Source: Candidatus Aalborgiella aggregata (lineage in GTDB: Bacteria > Pseudomonadota > Gammaproteobacteria > Burkholderiales > Burkholderiaceae_C). Taken from it: a DNA stretch of 64,000 nucleotides. The stretch lies in assembly GCA_016705065.1 (NCBI GenBank), contig JADIYY010000001.1, positions 434,001 through 498,000 of the forward strand. Reading direction: 5' to 3'. Below are positions 51,428 to 60,014 of this stretch, one piece after another. Position numbers and translations under genes: made by a program. Every line of letters begins with the position of its first letter. The stretch's first letter is position 1. The notes under the pieces are model-generated. The model did no database searches, had not been told where the DNA came from, and saw only the letters and a program-made list of their open reading frames with translations.

Positions 51428-52234
51428 TTATTGCTGCAAAGTCTGCACCGTCACCGATACGTCCAACTGCTCTGTCAAACCGCCTTCGCGCACACCACGA
51501 ACGGGACAAGCATCCAAATAATCGCGCCCAATTGCTAAGCGGCAATGTGAATCACTGGCGAAGATGGCATTGGTCACGTCCACGCTGATCCAATGCGTGT
51601 TCAGCCACACATCCACCCACGCGTGGCTGGCTGCGGCGTGGCTGTTGCCGGGGTCCACATAGCCACTGACATAGCGGGCGCTGATACCCAAGCTGCGGCA
51701 AGCGGCAATCATGATGTGTGCATGGTCTTGGCATACACCGCTGCCTTGGGCAAACGATTGTTCTGCCGTACTGGTGACATCGGTGCTGCCAGTGACATAG
51801 CTCACATGGTTGCAAATGGCAGTGGCCAACTGCAACACGTCATCACCTGTATGCAGTCCTTTGGGTAATGTTTTTGCCGCGATGGTTTTGATGGCATCAG
51901 AGCAACCTGTCAGAGGTGTGGGTACCATATAAGCGAGTACCGGCAACGATGTTTGTTTGTCATCGTCGGTGATGGTGCCTTGCTGCAAAGGCATCACATC
52001 CACAATGCCTTGCACAGTGATGTCCAAACTGGTGGGCGGTGTGTTCATCACATGGCTGTGGCTGATGTTGCCAAACGCATCGCTGAATGCGGTTTGTTTG
52101 CCTGGTGTGGTGATACGCCATTCGACCGTGCGCTGATGCGCCTCCAAGCGCGGAGTCAAACGCAACAACTGAATCATGTGCTTGGGCGCTTGCTCGTAGC
52201 GGTAGTGGGTAATGTGTTTGATGATCAGACGCAT
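51428..52234 (-). CDS. Transglutaminase-like cysteine protease
   Basis: The 268-residue protein has an N-terminal beta domain (RLIIKHITHYRYEQAPKHMI) and a transglutaminase core with Cys in GSGVCQDHAHIMIAACRSLG, His in ASHAWVDVWL and Asp in ISVDVTNAIF. In the Anbu-linked gene set this family is predicted to cleave or transfer peptide bonds. It is last in an operon after the ATP-grasp and alpha-E genes. Confidence 0.92.
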   Translation of the reverse strand: MRLIIKHITHYRYEQAPKHMIQLLRLTPRLEAHQRTVEWRITTPGKQTAFSDAFGNISHSHVMNTPPTSLDITVQGIVDVMPLQQGTITDDDKQTSLPVLAYMVPTPLTGCSDAIKTIAAKTLPKGLHTGDDVLQLATAICNHVSYVTGSTDVTSTAEQSFAQGSGVCQDHAHIMIAACRSLGISARYVSGYVDPGNSHAAASHAWVDVWLNTHWISVDVTNAIFASDSHCRLAIGRDYLDACPVRGVREGGLTEQLDVSVTVQTLQQ

Positions 52235-52281
52235 GGATTCAATCTAAAAAGCTGTCGAGGTGTTTGAGTTAAGTCGTATTG

Positions 52282-53262
52282 TCATACTTCTAAAAAATCT
52301 TGGCTGATGCCTTTGCCAATGGCATTGATGCGGGCTAAAAACTGCGTTAAATACGCATGCAAGCCGTGTTCCAAAATATCGTCAATGTTGGCAAATTGAA
52401 TTTGCGCTTGCAACAAACCCGCTGCTCTCAAAGTGTGCGCGCTGCGTTTGTTGGCCAGTTTGTTCAAGTGGTTGCACAGCGCATTCATAGCGGCCAAGAG
52501 CGAGCGCGGCATATCGGCGCGCAAGATCAAAAGCTCTGCCACGCGCGCCGGTGTGATGGTGTCACGGTAGGTTTTGCGATAAATCTCAAAGCCCGACACG
52601 CTGCGCAAAATGGCGGCCCAGTGGTAGTACTCGCCTTTGGCGTCCCAGTCCAACAACTCAGCGGCTGCGCCTTCAAAGAATTTCACGTCGAGCAAGCGCG
52701 CCACGTTGTCGGCTCGTTCCAGCGCCGTGCCCAATGCCACGAAGCGATACGCATCGTCGCGCGGCATGGTGCCGGCGGTGACGCCGCGCGTTAAGTGGGC
52801 GCGGTGTTTCACCCAGTCAAAAAACGCTGGCATGTCTTGCATCCACGCATCGTTTTCTAAACGTGCTTGCAGCTTGAGCCAAGTCACGTTGATAGTTTCC
52901 CACAGCTCGGTGGTAATCGCACCGCGCACGGCACGCGCATTTTCACGGGCTGAATACAGTGCGCTGTAAATGCTGGAGCTGTTGTTCGGGTCTGAGACCA
53001 TGAATCGCAACACCGCATCGCTGATGTGTTCATTTTGTGTTTTTGGATTGGTTTTTGACTGGTTTTTTTGCGATTGCTCAAACGCAGGTACCAATTCAGA
53101 AATCAACAACACCGCTTGCGCCGATTGGTTGCGCTGGCTTTCGCTGCGACCTCCTGCCAACAAGCTGCTTTGCAGGTGAATGTCCAACATGCGGGCAGAA
53201 TTTTCAGCGCGCTCAATGTAGCGCGCCATCCAAAATAAATGGTCGGCGGTGGAACTTAACAT
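52282..53262 (-). CDS. Alpha-E domain protein
   Basis: The alpha-E (DUF403) family is a helical protein nearly always encoded beside a circularly permuted ATP-grasp protein. It starts MLSSTADHLFWMARYIERAE at 53262, overlapping the ATP-grasp stop by 7 bp; a longer in-frame reading has no family sequence. The remainder is helical (SGFEIYRKTYRDTITPARVA). Its biochemical role is not known; it may shape or carry the substrate of the ATP-grasp ligase. Confidence 0.92.
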   Translation of the reverse strand: MLSSTADHLFWMARYIERAENSARMLDIHLQSSLLAGGRSESQRNQSAQAVLLISELVPAFEQSQKNQSKTNPKTQNEHISDAVLRFMVSDPNNSSSIYSALYSARENARAVRGAITTELWETINVTWLKLQARLENDAWMQDMPAFFDWVKHRAHLTRGVTAGTMPRDDAYRFVALGTALERADNVARLLDVKFFEGAAAELLDWDAKGEYYHWAAILRSVSGFEIYRKTYRDTITPARVAELLILRADMPRSLLAAMNALCNHLNKLANKRSAHTLRAAGLLQAQIQFANIDDILEHGLHAYLTQFLARINAIGKGISQDFLEV

Positions 53263-54707
53263 GCTGCACCTCCTTCCCCGGCCTTGTATTGATTTTGAAG
53301 CACCCAGGTATCTTTGGTACCACCACCTTGTGATGAATTCACCACCAGTGAACCTTCTTCCAGCGCCACGCGGCACAAACCGCCAGGTACCAGTTTGGTT
53401 TCTTTGCCGCTCAATACATAGGGGCGCAAATCGATATGGCGTGGTGCAATGCCGCTTTCCACATAGGTTGGGCAAGTAGACAGCGCCAATGTCGGCTGTG
53501 CAATATAGCCATCGGGTTTGGCCAGCACACGTGCTTTGAAATCTTCAATTTGTTTTTGTGTGGACGCCGGTCCTACCAACATGCCGTAGCCACCCGCACC
53601 GTGTACTTCTTTCACCACCAGTTGTGCCATGTTGGCTAGCACGTAGCTCAAATCTTGCGGCTTGCGGCATTGGTAGGTTGGCACGTTGTTCAAGATCGGT
53701 TCTTCATTCAGGTAAAACTTGATCACTTCGGGAATGAAAGGGTAGGTCGATTTATCGTCTGCCACACCTGTGCCAACAGCATTGGCCAAACTCACGCGCC
53801 CAGCGCGGTAGACCGACATCAAACCCGGAATGCCTATGCCGGAATCAGATCGGAACACCAGTGGGTCTAAAAAGTCATCGTCAATACGGCGGTAAATCAC
53901 GTCCACACGTTGTGGGCCTTGGGTGGTGCGCATGTACACCAAACCATCGTCCACAAACATGTCTTTGCCTTCGACCAACTCCACACCCATTTGCTGCGCC
54001 AAAAATGCGTGCTCAAAATAGGCCGAGTTGTACATGCCCGGTGTCATCACCACCACATTGGGCTCGTCCACACCCACAGGGGCGCTGGCGCGTAGGGTTT
54101 CTAACAGCAAATCGGGGTAATGTTCAATCGGTGCAATCGGCATGGTGCTGAATGCTTCGGGGAACAGTCGCATCATCATCTTGCGGTCTTCTAGCATGTA
54201 AGACACACCTGACGGCACGCGCAAATTGTCTTCCAGAACATAAAACTCGCCTTGCCCAGCGCGCACGATGTCCACACCTGAAATGTGGCAGTAATTGTTG
54301 TTCACCAAATCAATGCCCTGCATGTGCGGACGGTATTGGGCATTCAGGTAAATTTGTTCAGCCGGCACCACACCCGCTTTCACAATGTGCTGATCATGGT
54401 AAATGTCGTGCAAAAACAAATTCATCGCCTGCACGCGCTGAATCAAACCCTTTTGCAGTGTGGCCCATTCGGTGGATGGAATGATGCGCGGAATTAAGTC
54501 AAACGGTATCAGTCGCTCAGTGCCCGCATCATCGCCATAAACCGCAAAAGTGATACCTACCTGCCGAAACGCCGCATCGGCTTGCGCCCGTTTGACATCC
54601 ATGGCGGCAGGGGAATAACCCTTGACCCAATTTTGGTACGCACCATAGTGCGCCAGTGCAGATTGCTTTTTGGCATCTAAGCCATACATCTCGTCGTAAA
54701 AAACCAT
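53256..54707 (-). CDS. Circularly permuted ATP-grasp protein
   Basis: The family (COG2308) shows VLEDNLRVPSGVSYMLEDRK, MMRLFPEAFS and VNAVGTGVADDKSTYPFIPE-like blocks (seen as LANAVGTGVADDKSTYPFIP). ATP-grasp enzymes form peptide-like bonds through acyl phosphates, so this is a predicted peptide or amide ligase. The ATG at 54707 (MVFYDEMYG) has GAGG 5 nt upstream and is preferred. It is the first gene of the ATP-grasp/alpha-E/transglutaminase operon. Confidence 0.93.
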   Translation of the reverse strand: MVFYDEMYGLDAKKQSALAHYGAYQNWVKGYSPAAMDVKRAQADAAFRQVGITFAVYGDDAGTERLIPFDLIPRIIPSTEWATLQKGLIQRVQAMNLFLHDIYHDQHIVKAGVVPAEQIYLNAQYRPHMQGIDLVNNNYCHISGVDIVRAGQGEFYVLEDNLRVPSGVSYMLEDRKMMMRLFPEAFSTMPIAPIEHYPDLLLETLRASAPVGVDEPNVVVMTPGMYNSAYFEHAFLAQQMGVELVEGKDMFVDDGLVYMRTTQGPQRVDVIYRRIDDDFLDPLVFRSDSGIGIPGLMSVYRAGRVSLANAVGTGVADDKSTYPFIPEVIKFYLNEEPILNNVPTYQCRKPQDLSYVLANMAQLVVKEVHGAGGYGMLVGPASTQKQIEDFKARVLAKPDGYIAQPTLALSTCPTYVESGIAPRHIDLRPYVLSGKETKLVPGGLCRVALEEGSLVVNSSQGGGTKDTWVLQNQYKAGEGGAAC

Positions 54708-54831
54708 AGCTTCCTCTTGCAAAGTTAATCTCATTATCACTCAAAGAATAACAAGCAAGATGTGCGCCAATTTAGTGCATAAACCTTGAACGTGACTAAA
54801 TTTGAACCCTTTGTGTCGATAAAATCAGCAC

Positions 54832-55722
54832 ATGTCCCAAAATGTTGCCCCGCATAAAAGTCCATTCGCTCACAAATTGAGTTTGTACTTGGATTTGATT
54901 CGCTGGGACAGACCAGCTGGTTGGCTCTTGCTCTTATGGCCCACCTTGAGTGCACTGTGGATGGCAGCGGGCGGTTTTCCAGGTTGGCATTTGCTGGCGG
55001 TGTTTGTGCTGGGTACCATCGTGATGCGCAGTGCGGGCTGTTGCGTCAACGACGTGGCCGACAAAGACTTTGACAAACACGTGAAGCGCACGGCGGTGCG
55101 ACCCGTCACACGCGGTGCGGTCAGCAGCAAAGAGGCCTTGATATTGGGCGCAGTGCTGGCGCTGGTGGCGTTTGCGATGGTGCTCACCACCAACCGCAAC
55201 ACGGTGCTGTGGTCCTTCGTGGCACTGGCCATTGCCTTGATTTACCCTTTCACCAAACGCTTTTTCTCCATGCCGCAAGCGGTGCTGGGCGTGGCGTTCA
55301 GCTTTGGCATCCCCATGGCATACAGCGCCGCGCAGGGTGCTGTGCCTGTGGCGGCGTGGATGCTGCTGTTGGCCAATTTGTTTTGGGTGCTGGCGTATGA
55401 CACCACCTACGCCATGGTAGACAGAGACGATGATTTGAAAATAGGCATCCAAACATCCGCCATCACCATGGGTCGGTTTGATGTGCTGATTATCAGCCTG
55501 TGCTACCTGTTTTATATAAGTTTTATGGCTGTATCCGGCGTATTATATGCCTACAGTGCTATTTATTTTTTAGCATTAGCGGTGGCTGCAGTATTGGCGC
55601 TGTGGTTCATCGCACTCATCCGCGAACGCAAACGCGAAGACTGCTTCAAAGCTTTTCGATTGAACCACTGGCTGGGGTTTACCGTGTTTGCTGGGGTGGC
55701 GTTGAATTTTGTGTTGAAGTAA
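54832..55722 (+). CDS. ubiA: 4-hydroxybenzoate polyprenyltransferase
   Basis: UbiA attaches the polyprenyl tail to 4-hydroxybenzoate in ubiquinone synthesis within the inner membrane. The Asp-rich motifs are CCVNDVADKDFDKHVKRTAV and LAYDTTYAMVDRDDDLK, with about eight helices in 296 residues. The seventh helix region, FYISFMAVSGVLYAYSAIYF, is encoded by a GCTAT-hairpin repeat read in antisense, in a place where the protein length is the same as in E. coli UbiA as I recall it. It faces the ATP-grasp operon divergently. Confidence 0.95.
   Translation: MSQNVAPHKSPFAHKLSLYLDLIRWDRPAGWLLLLWPTLSALWMAAGGFPGWHLLAVFVLGTIVMRSAGCCVNDVADKDFDKHVKRTAVRPVTRGAVSSKEALILGAVLALVAFAMVLTTNRNTVLWSFVALAIALIYPFTKRFFSMPQAVLGVAFSFGIPMAYSAAQGAVPVAAWMLLLANLFWVLAYDTTYAMVDRDDDLKIGIQTSAITMGRFDVLIISLCYLFYISFMAVSGVLYAYSAIYFLALAVAAVLALWFIALIRERKREDCFKAFRLNHWLGFTVFAGVALNFVLK
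55510..55575 (-). repeat. GCTAT-hairpin repeat inside ubiA (antisense)
   Basis: Read on the plus strand it is TTTTATATAAG, ATGGCTGTATCCGGCGTATT, GCCTACAGTGCTATT and TTTTAGCA. Hand alignment to the intergenic copy at 37676 gives 52 identical positions of 66. It codes in the same frame as the tilS and DUF455 copies. Confidence 0.88.
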
Positions 55723-55750
55723 TTCAAGCTCACGAACAAATTCACCCAAC

Positions 55751-56572
55751 TCACCGCCCGAATTCATCTCCCAACTCTTTGGCGCGCTGTTCAGCTGCCA
55801 GCATCGCCTGCACATATTTCTGTGCAACTTCATTGCTTTGCATGGACGTAATGGCGGCATAAGTCGTGCCGCCTTTGGATGTGACGCGTTGGCGCAGTAC
55901 TTCCAGCGATTCATCAGACCGCTCGGCCAATTCCGTCGCGCCGCTGAAGGTGGCAATCGCCAGTTTGCGTCCCTCGTCGGCACTCAAACCCATTTTCACA
56001 GCAGCTTCGGTCATCGCTTCTAAAAAGTAAAACACATAAGCAGGGCCAGAGCCTGATATGGCCGTCACAGCATCCAGTTTGCTCTCAGTGTCCAGCCAGA
56101 CAAACTGCCCCATGTTGGCCACCACCTGTTCCACATCGGCTTTGTCGGCAGCAGTCACCGCAGGGCGCGCAAACAATCCGGTGATGCCCTTGCCAATCAG
56201 CGCTGGCGTGTTAGGCATGGCACGCACAATGCGCTCTGTACCCAGCCACGCGCACATGCTGTTTGATGGAATACCGGCAGCAACGCTGAAGTGCAGGGCG
56301 CTGGCTTTGAATGCGTTGGCGTTCTTTGCGGCAAGGGCAGCGTCCTTGAACGTCTGCGGCTTCACCGCCCAAATCACGATGTCTGCTGCATTGAATGCGG
56401 AGCTGATAGCCTCATGCGCCACCACCCCAAAATCCGCCAACAATTTCTCCCGCGCCGCCGCAAACGGCTCCGCCACCAAAATAGAAGACGGCTTAACCCC
56501 TTGCTGAATCAGCCCCCCAATCATCGCCGAAGCCATGTTCCCGCCGCCTATGAATGCGATTGTTTTTGTCAC
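55751..56572 (-). CDS. proC: Pyrroline-5-carboxylate reductase
   Basis: ProC reduces pyrroline-5-carboxylate to proline with NAD(P)H. The Rossmann motif IAFIGGGNMASAMIGGL is at the N-terminus and the family signature AVTAISGSGPAYVFYFLEAM follows near residue 165. Length is 273 residues. The start is GTG at 56572. It converges on ubiA. Confidence 0.95.
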   Translation of the reverse strand: MTKTIAFIGGGNMASAMIGGLIQQGVKPSSILVAEPFAAAREKLLADFGVVAHEAISSAFNAADIVIWAVKPQTFKDAALAAKNANAFKASALHFSVAAGIPSNSMCAWLGTERIVRAMPNTPALIGKGITGLFARPAVTAADKADVEQVVANMGQFVWLDTESKLDAVTAISGSGPAYVFYFLEAMTEAAVKMGLSADEGRKLAIATFSGATELAERSDESLEVLRQRVTSKGGTTYAAITSMQSNEVAQKYVQAMLAAEQRAKELGDEFGR

Positions 56573-56604
56573 GAGATGAATCCTTGCTGTAACGAATGTT
56601 GAAA

Positions 56605-57135
56605 TTAAATGTACTTTTTGATGGTATGCACATCACGTTTCTTAATGTTTTTTAGATCTGTGCTTTCAACTTTTATCAGATCTATTTTGGCTAGTTTATA
56701 TGCTTCCTCAGGCAAATTGAAAATTGCATCTTTCTGAAACTGTATGACCGCTTTGTTCTCATCAGGTGTAATGTAGTGCAATCTACCAAATTGTTCATTA
56801 AACAGTTGATGCAGTAATTTGCCATTGAGGTCTTTGTTTTCAAGTAGCAGTCGAGCAGCAACTTTTCGTGGGTATACATGTTCCTCACTAAGTTTGGGTT
56901 TGAGCACGTTACTTTCAGGATGAAAAGCTTTTAGCGCTTGTACTGAAATATACCCAGTCCAAGCATTTGTTGGTTTTGGTATATACCAAATAGCAGCACC
57001 AACCATTGTCTCGATAAATGCCTGCTGTTGTTTTTCGGATTTATTGTAAATATCACGCGATGAAATGATTATTTCGGCAAGCGCATTGCAATGTTTAATA
57101 ATTTTCTCTTCTCTAGCGACAATGCGAATATTCAT
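56605..57135 (-). CDS. Unknown AT-rich gene
   Basis: No family is recognised. The 176-residue product is Lys/Ile/Asn-rich and soluble, with EEHVYPRKVAARLLLENKDL and HQLFNEQFGRLHYITPDENK as the most distinctive parts, and starts at an ATG at 57135. Base composition is clearly lower in GC than the neighbours, which hints at horizontal origin. It lies between proC and a diverged hairpin repeat. A link to restriction or phage-type genes cannot be shown. Confidence 0.65.
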   Translation of the reverse strand: MNIRIVAREEKIIKHCNALAEIIISSRDIYNKSEKQQQAFIETMVGAAIWYIPKPTNAWTGYISVQALKAFHPESNVLKPKLSEEHVYPRKVAARLLLENKDLNGKLLHQLFNEQFGRLHYITPDENKAVIQFQKDAIFNLPEEAYKLAKIDLIKVESTDLKNIKKRDVHTIKKYI

Positions 57136-57156
57136 AAATGCAGTTAAAGATACAAA

Positions 57157-57212
57157 AAAAATAGCACTTTAGCTAATATAAACGCTGTCTATAAGCATTT
57201 TCCAAGTGCGTA
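57157..57212 (+). repeat. Degenerate GCTAT-hairpin repeat
   Basis: ATAGCACTTTAGCTAATATA followed by AACGCTGTCTATAAGC retains the order of the repeat's arms but has lost the first hairpin half. The rest of the gap between 57136 and 57287 holds nothing recognisable. Confidence 0.55.
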
Positions 57213-57287
57213 ATACCATAACAGTATGCCAATTTACGATCATACATTTTTCAACTGCTTGATTTACTTGATTAGCGATATGTTTGC

Positions 57288-57821
57288 TTAGCTTTGACTT
57301 TCCTTTGACAGAGCCTTAAGTAATTTTTTACCCCGTGCCTGCATTGCCGGCGTGCCTGTTTGGGTCAGTTCTTCGATATGTTGTTTGATTGATGGGCGCA
57401 GGTGTTGATGCTGCATTGCGATATCTGCCAAGGCTTGCATGGACATGGTTTTGACTATGCTGCTTCGATCGTTGGTGAAACTTAGCAGAACGTTTACAAC
57501 GCTGTTTACTTCTGCCTTGGTCAGAGGCAAACGCGGCAAGATGGCCGCCACATGCCAACGTACCTCTTGTTGCTGAACTTTTGTGAGGCGCTGCAAGATG
57601 GTGTTTTTAAATGGCAGCAAAAGCTCTGGGTGCATGGCTGAGACTTTTTCGATGACGTCTGCACAGCGCATTCGTATTACAGGGTCTGACGATTCCACAC
57701 CATTGAATAAAACGCTGATCAAATCTGGCTGTGCCAGTACCTCTGTCACCACTTGATTGGATGCGCCAATAGAGCGTAAATCGCCACCACTCAATGACTT
57801 TAATAGAGGGTGATTAAGCAT
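57288..57821 (-). CDS. HEAT-repeat-like helical protein
   Basis: The 177-residue protein consists of two-helix repeats (PVIRMRCADVIEKVSAMHPE, TKVQQQEVRWHVAAILPRLP, SSIVKTMSMQALADIAMQHQ), typical of HEAT/armadillo scaffolds. It starts at ATG 57821, overlapping the DUF998 stop by a few bases, so it is coupled to it. Function is unknown; probable protein-protein interaction. Confidence 0.78.
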   Translation of the reverse strand: MLNHPLLKSLSGGDLRSIGASNQVVTEVLAQPDLISVLFNGVESSDPVIRMRCADVIEKVSAMHPELLLPFKNTILQRLTKVQQQEVRWHVAAILPRLPLTKAEVNSVVNVLLSFTNDRSSIVKTMSMQALADIAMQHQHLRPSIKQHIEELTQTGTPAMQARGKKLLKALSKESQS

Positions 57822-58362
57822 GAATTCTGTCCGGATAGAACAGCCACAACCAGGCAAAAACGACGATGTACATGGCACGTTGTATCAAGCCTTGAAATTG
57901 TGGCATTTGAAACATCAGCATTGGCATGCCAACACAAACCAAGGCCAGCGCAGCAGCCAACCTTTTTTGCTTCAACGATTTAGCAGCAAAGACCTGCCAA
58001 CCAAAACCAATGGTCAGCGCAATACCTGAAACGGTTGCCAAAATGGAATGCATGCTATCTACCCAAGCGATGTAAGACACGCTTGGCGTAATGGGTTTGT
58101 GACCAAACAGACCGGCGGCGCCAAAAGCAAGCCCGAACAACATGAAGGGAAGCAGTGTACGATGAAATGTGCGTACACCATCGTAGAGAATGCCTGCACC
58201 CAAGGCAACGAACGCGCCGGCCATGATGTAATTGTGCGGCGTATTTTGCGCAGCGAGTTCGCTGATAACGTGAACGATGGGTGAGTAACCCTGTGCTGTG
58301 TAGCTTGGTCCTAAGGCTGTTGCTATCACAAAGAGAATAATCGCAACCCGTGTTAAGCGCAT
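57814..58362 (-). CDS. DUF998-like membrane protein
   Basis: The 182-residue product has six hydrophobic segments with the DUF998 pattern TAQGYSPIVHVISELAAQNT and HNYIMAGAFVALGAGILY. Such proteins are uncharacterised multi-helix membrane proteins. The ATG at 58362 has AGGG about 6 nt before it and lies 1 bp after the glpK stop, so the gene is in the glpK operon. Confidence 0.82.
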   Translation of the reverse strand: MRLTRVAIILFVIATALGPSYTAQGYSPIVHVISELAAQNTPHNYIMAGAFVALGAGILYDGVRTFHRTLLPFMLFGLAFGAAGLFGHKPITPSVSYIAWVDSMHSILATVSGIALTIGFGWQVFAAKSLKQKRLAAALALVCVGMPMLMFQMPQFQGLIQRAMYIVVFAWLWLFYPDRIHA

Positions 58363-58363
58363 T

Positions 58364-59854
58364 TCATGCCCTTGCTTGCCTAACCGCATGTTCCCATTCC
58401 TTCATCCGCTCTGCCGCATCGGCGCGTGACAGCGTAGGTGTGAATGTGCGGTTGGCTTGCCATTGTTGGGTTAAGGCGGCTTTGTTGGCGAACACGCCGA
58501 CTGCCAAGCCTGCCAGATAGGCTGCGCCCAAGGCGGTGGTCTCAAGCATGGCGGGGCGGATGACGGGGATGCCCAAGAGGTCGGCTTGGAATTGCATCAG
58601 CATGTCGTTGGCACTCGCGCCACCATCGACGCGCAACTCACTCACTGGCGCTGCGCCAGCAGCTTCGGCATCGCGGCTCATGGCCAAGAGCAGGGCGGCG
58701 CTTTGGTAGGCAATACTTTCTAACGCGGCGCGTGCAATGTGCGCCATGGTGCTGCCGCGTGTCAGGCCTGTGATGGTACCGCGCGCGTTGGCATCCCAAT
58801 ACGGTGCGCCAAGGCCTGTGAAGGCGGGCACCATCATCACGCCGCCGGCATCGGGCACGCTTTGCGCCAGTTGTTGCACCTCGCCACTGCTTTGTATGGC
58901 ATGCAAACCATCGCGCAGCCATTGCACCACCGCACCGCCTATGAACACGCTGCCCTCTATCGCAAACTCTGGCGTGGATGTGGATTGCGCCGCGCTGGTG
59001 GTGAGCAAGCCGTTTTGCGAGGTTTGAAACTGTGTGCCCGTGTGCATCAACATGAAGCAACCGGTGCCGTAGGTGTTTTTGGCCATGCCAGGGGTGAAAC
59101 AGGCTTGCCCAAAAAGCGCACTTTGCTGGTCGCCCGCCACACCGCCAATGGGAATACCAGTGCCAAACAAATCAGCCACGGTGTTGCCAAACAAACTGCT
59201 GGATGGTTGGACTTTGGGCAGCATGTCACGCGGTATGTCCAATGCGTTTAAGAGTTCATTGTCCCAATCGTTTTTGTGCACATTAAAGAGCATGGTGCGC
59301 GATGCGTTGCTGACATCGGTGGCGTGTACTTGGCCACCTGTGAGCTTCCAAACCAGCCAGCAATCTATCGTGCCAAAGGCCAATTCACCGCGCTTTGCTT
59401 GCTCTCGTGCTAGCGGTATATGGTCCAAAATCCATTTCAATTTGGTACCCGAAAAATACGCATCAATGCGCAAGCCGGTTTTTTGTTGAATGGTTTGCTC
59501 TAAGCCACGTTCGCGCAATTGGGCGCAAATCGGCTCGGTGCGGCGGCACTGCCACACGATGGCGTGGTAGATGGGCTCACCCGTTTTTTTGTTCCATACC
59601 ACCGTGGTTTCGCGCTGGTTGGTGATGCCTATGCCTGAGATATCACTGGCATTCAAACCCGCTTTGACAATGGCCTCTTTGGCTGTGGCGAGCTGGTCTT
59701 GCCAAATGGTGGTGGCGTTGTGCTCCACCCAGCCGGGCTGTGGAAAAATCTGCGGCAATTCGCGCTGTGCCAGGCTGACAATGCGGCCTGTTTCGTCAAA
59801 CACAATGCTGCGGGAGCTGGAAGTGCCTTGGTCAAGTGCAAGTAGGTAGCGCAT
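58364..59854 (-). CDS. glpK: Glycerol kinase
   Basis: GlpK phosphorylates glycerol to glycerol 3-phosphate. The FGGY-family motifs are YLLALDQGTSSSRSIVFDE, GIGITNQRETTVVW, GGVAGDQQSALFGQACF and GLGAPYWDANARGTITGLTR; length is 496 residues. It is divergent from glpD, whose enzyme uses its product. Its upstream region has four 10-bp tandem repeats that may be part of the regulation. Confidence 0.97.
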   Translation of the reverse strand: MRYLLALDQGTSSSRSIVFDETGRIVSLAQRELPQIFPQPGWVEHNATTIWQDQLATAKEAIVKAGLNASDISGIGITNQRETTVVWNKKTGEPIYHAIVWQCRRTEPICAQLRERGLEQTIQQKTGLRIDAYFSGTKLKWILDHIPLAREQAKRGELAFGTIDCWLVWKLTGGQVHATDVSNASRTMLFNVHKNDWDNELLNALDIPRDMLPKVQPSSSLFGNTVADLFGTGIPIGGVAGDQQSALFGQACFTPGMAKNTYGTGCFMLMHTGTQFQTSQNGLLTTSAAQSTSTPEFAIEGSVFIGGAVVQWLRDGLHAIQSSGEVQQLAQSVPDAGGVMMVPAFTGLGAPYWDANARGTITGLTRGSTMAHIARAALESIAYQSAALLLAMSRDAEAAGAAPVSELRVDGGASANDMLMQFQADLLGIPVIRPAMLETTALGAAYLAGLAVGVFANKAALTQQWQANRTFTPTLSRADAAERMKEWEHAVRQARA

Positions 59855-59870
59855 GATGTATCCTGAAGTG

Positions 59871-59910
59871 TCTTGAAATGTCTTGAAATGTCTTGAAGAA
59901 TCTTGAAAAT
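59871..59910. repeat. Four 10-bp tandem repeats upstream of glpK
   Basis: The units are TCTTGAAATG, TCTTGAAATG, TCTTGAAGAA and TCTTGAAAAT. The 10-bp period matches one DNA helical turn. They lie 17 bp from the glpK start in the divergent glpK/glpD region. They could be regulator sites or a slippage array. Confidence 0.7.
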
Positions 59911-60014
59911 CCAGATTAAGCTGATCTCACCAAAAAGTATTCTATAAACTGATAATAATCGCTTAAATCACAAATTTGTCCAACATCAGCGCACATTCGC
60001 ATCCATCATCACCC

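Noticed and set aside
53263..53475. N-terminal extension of the alpha-E protein
   Set aside because: It overlaps the ATP-grasp coding region and lacks family resemblance; the MLSSTADHLFW start is typical.
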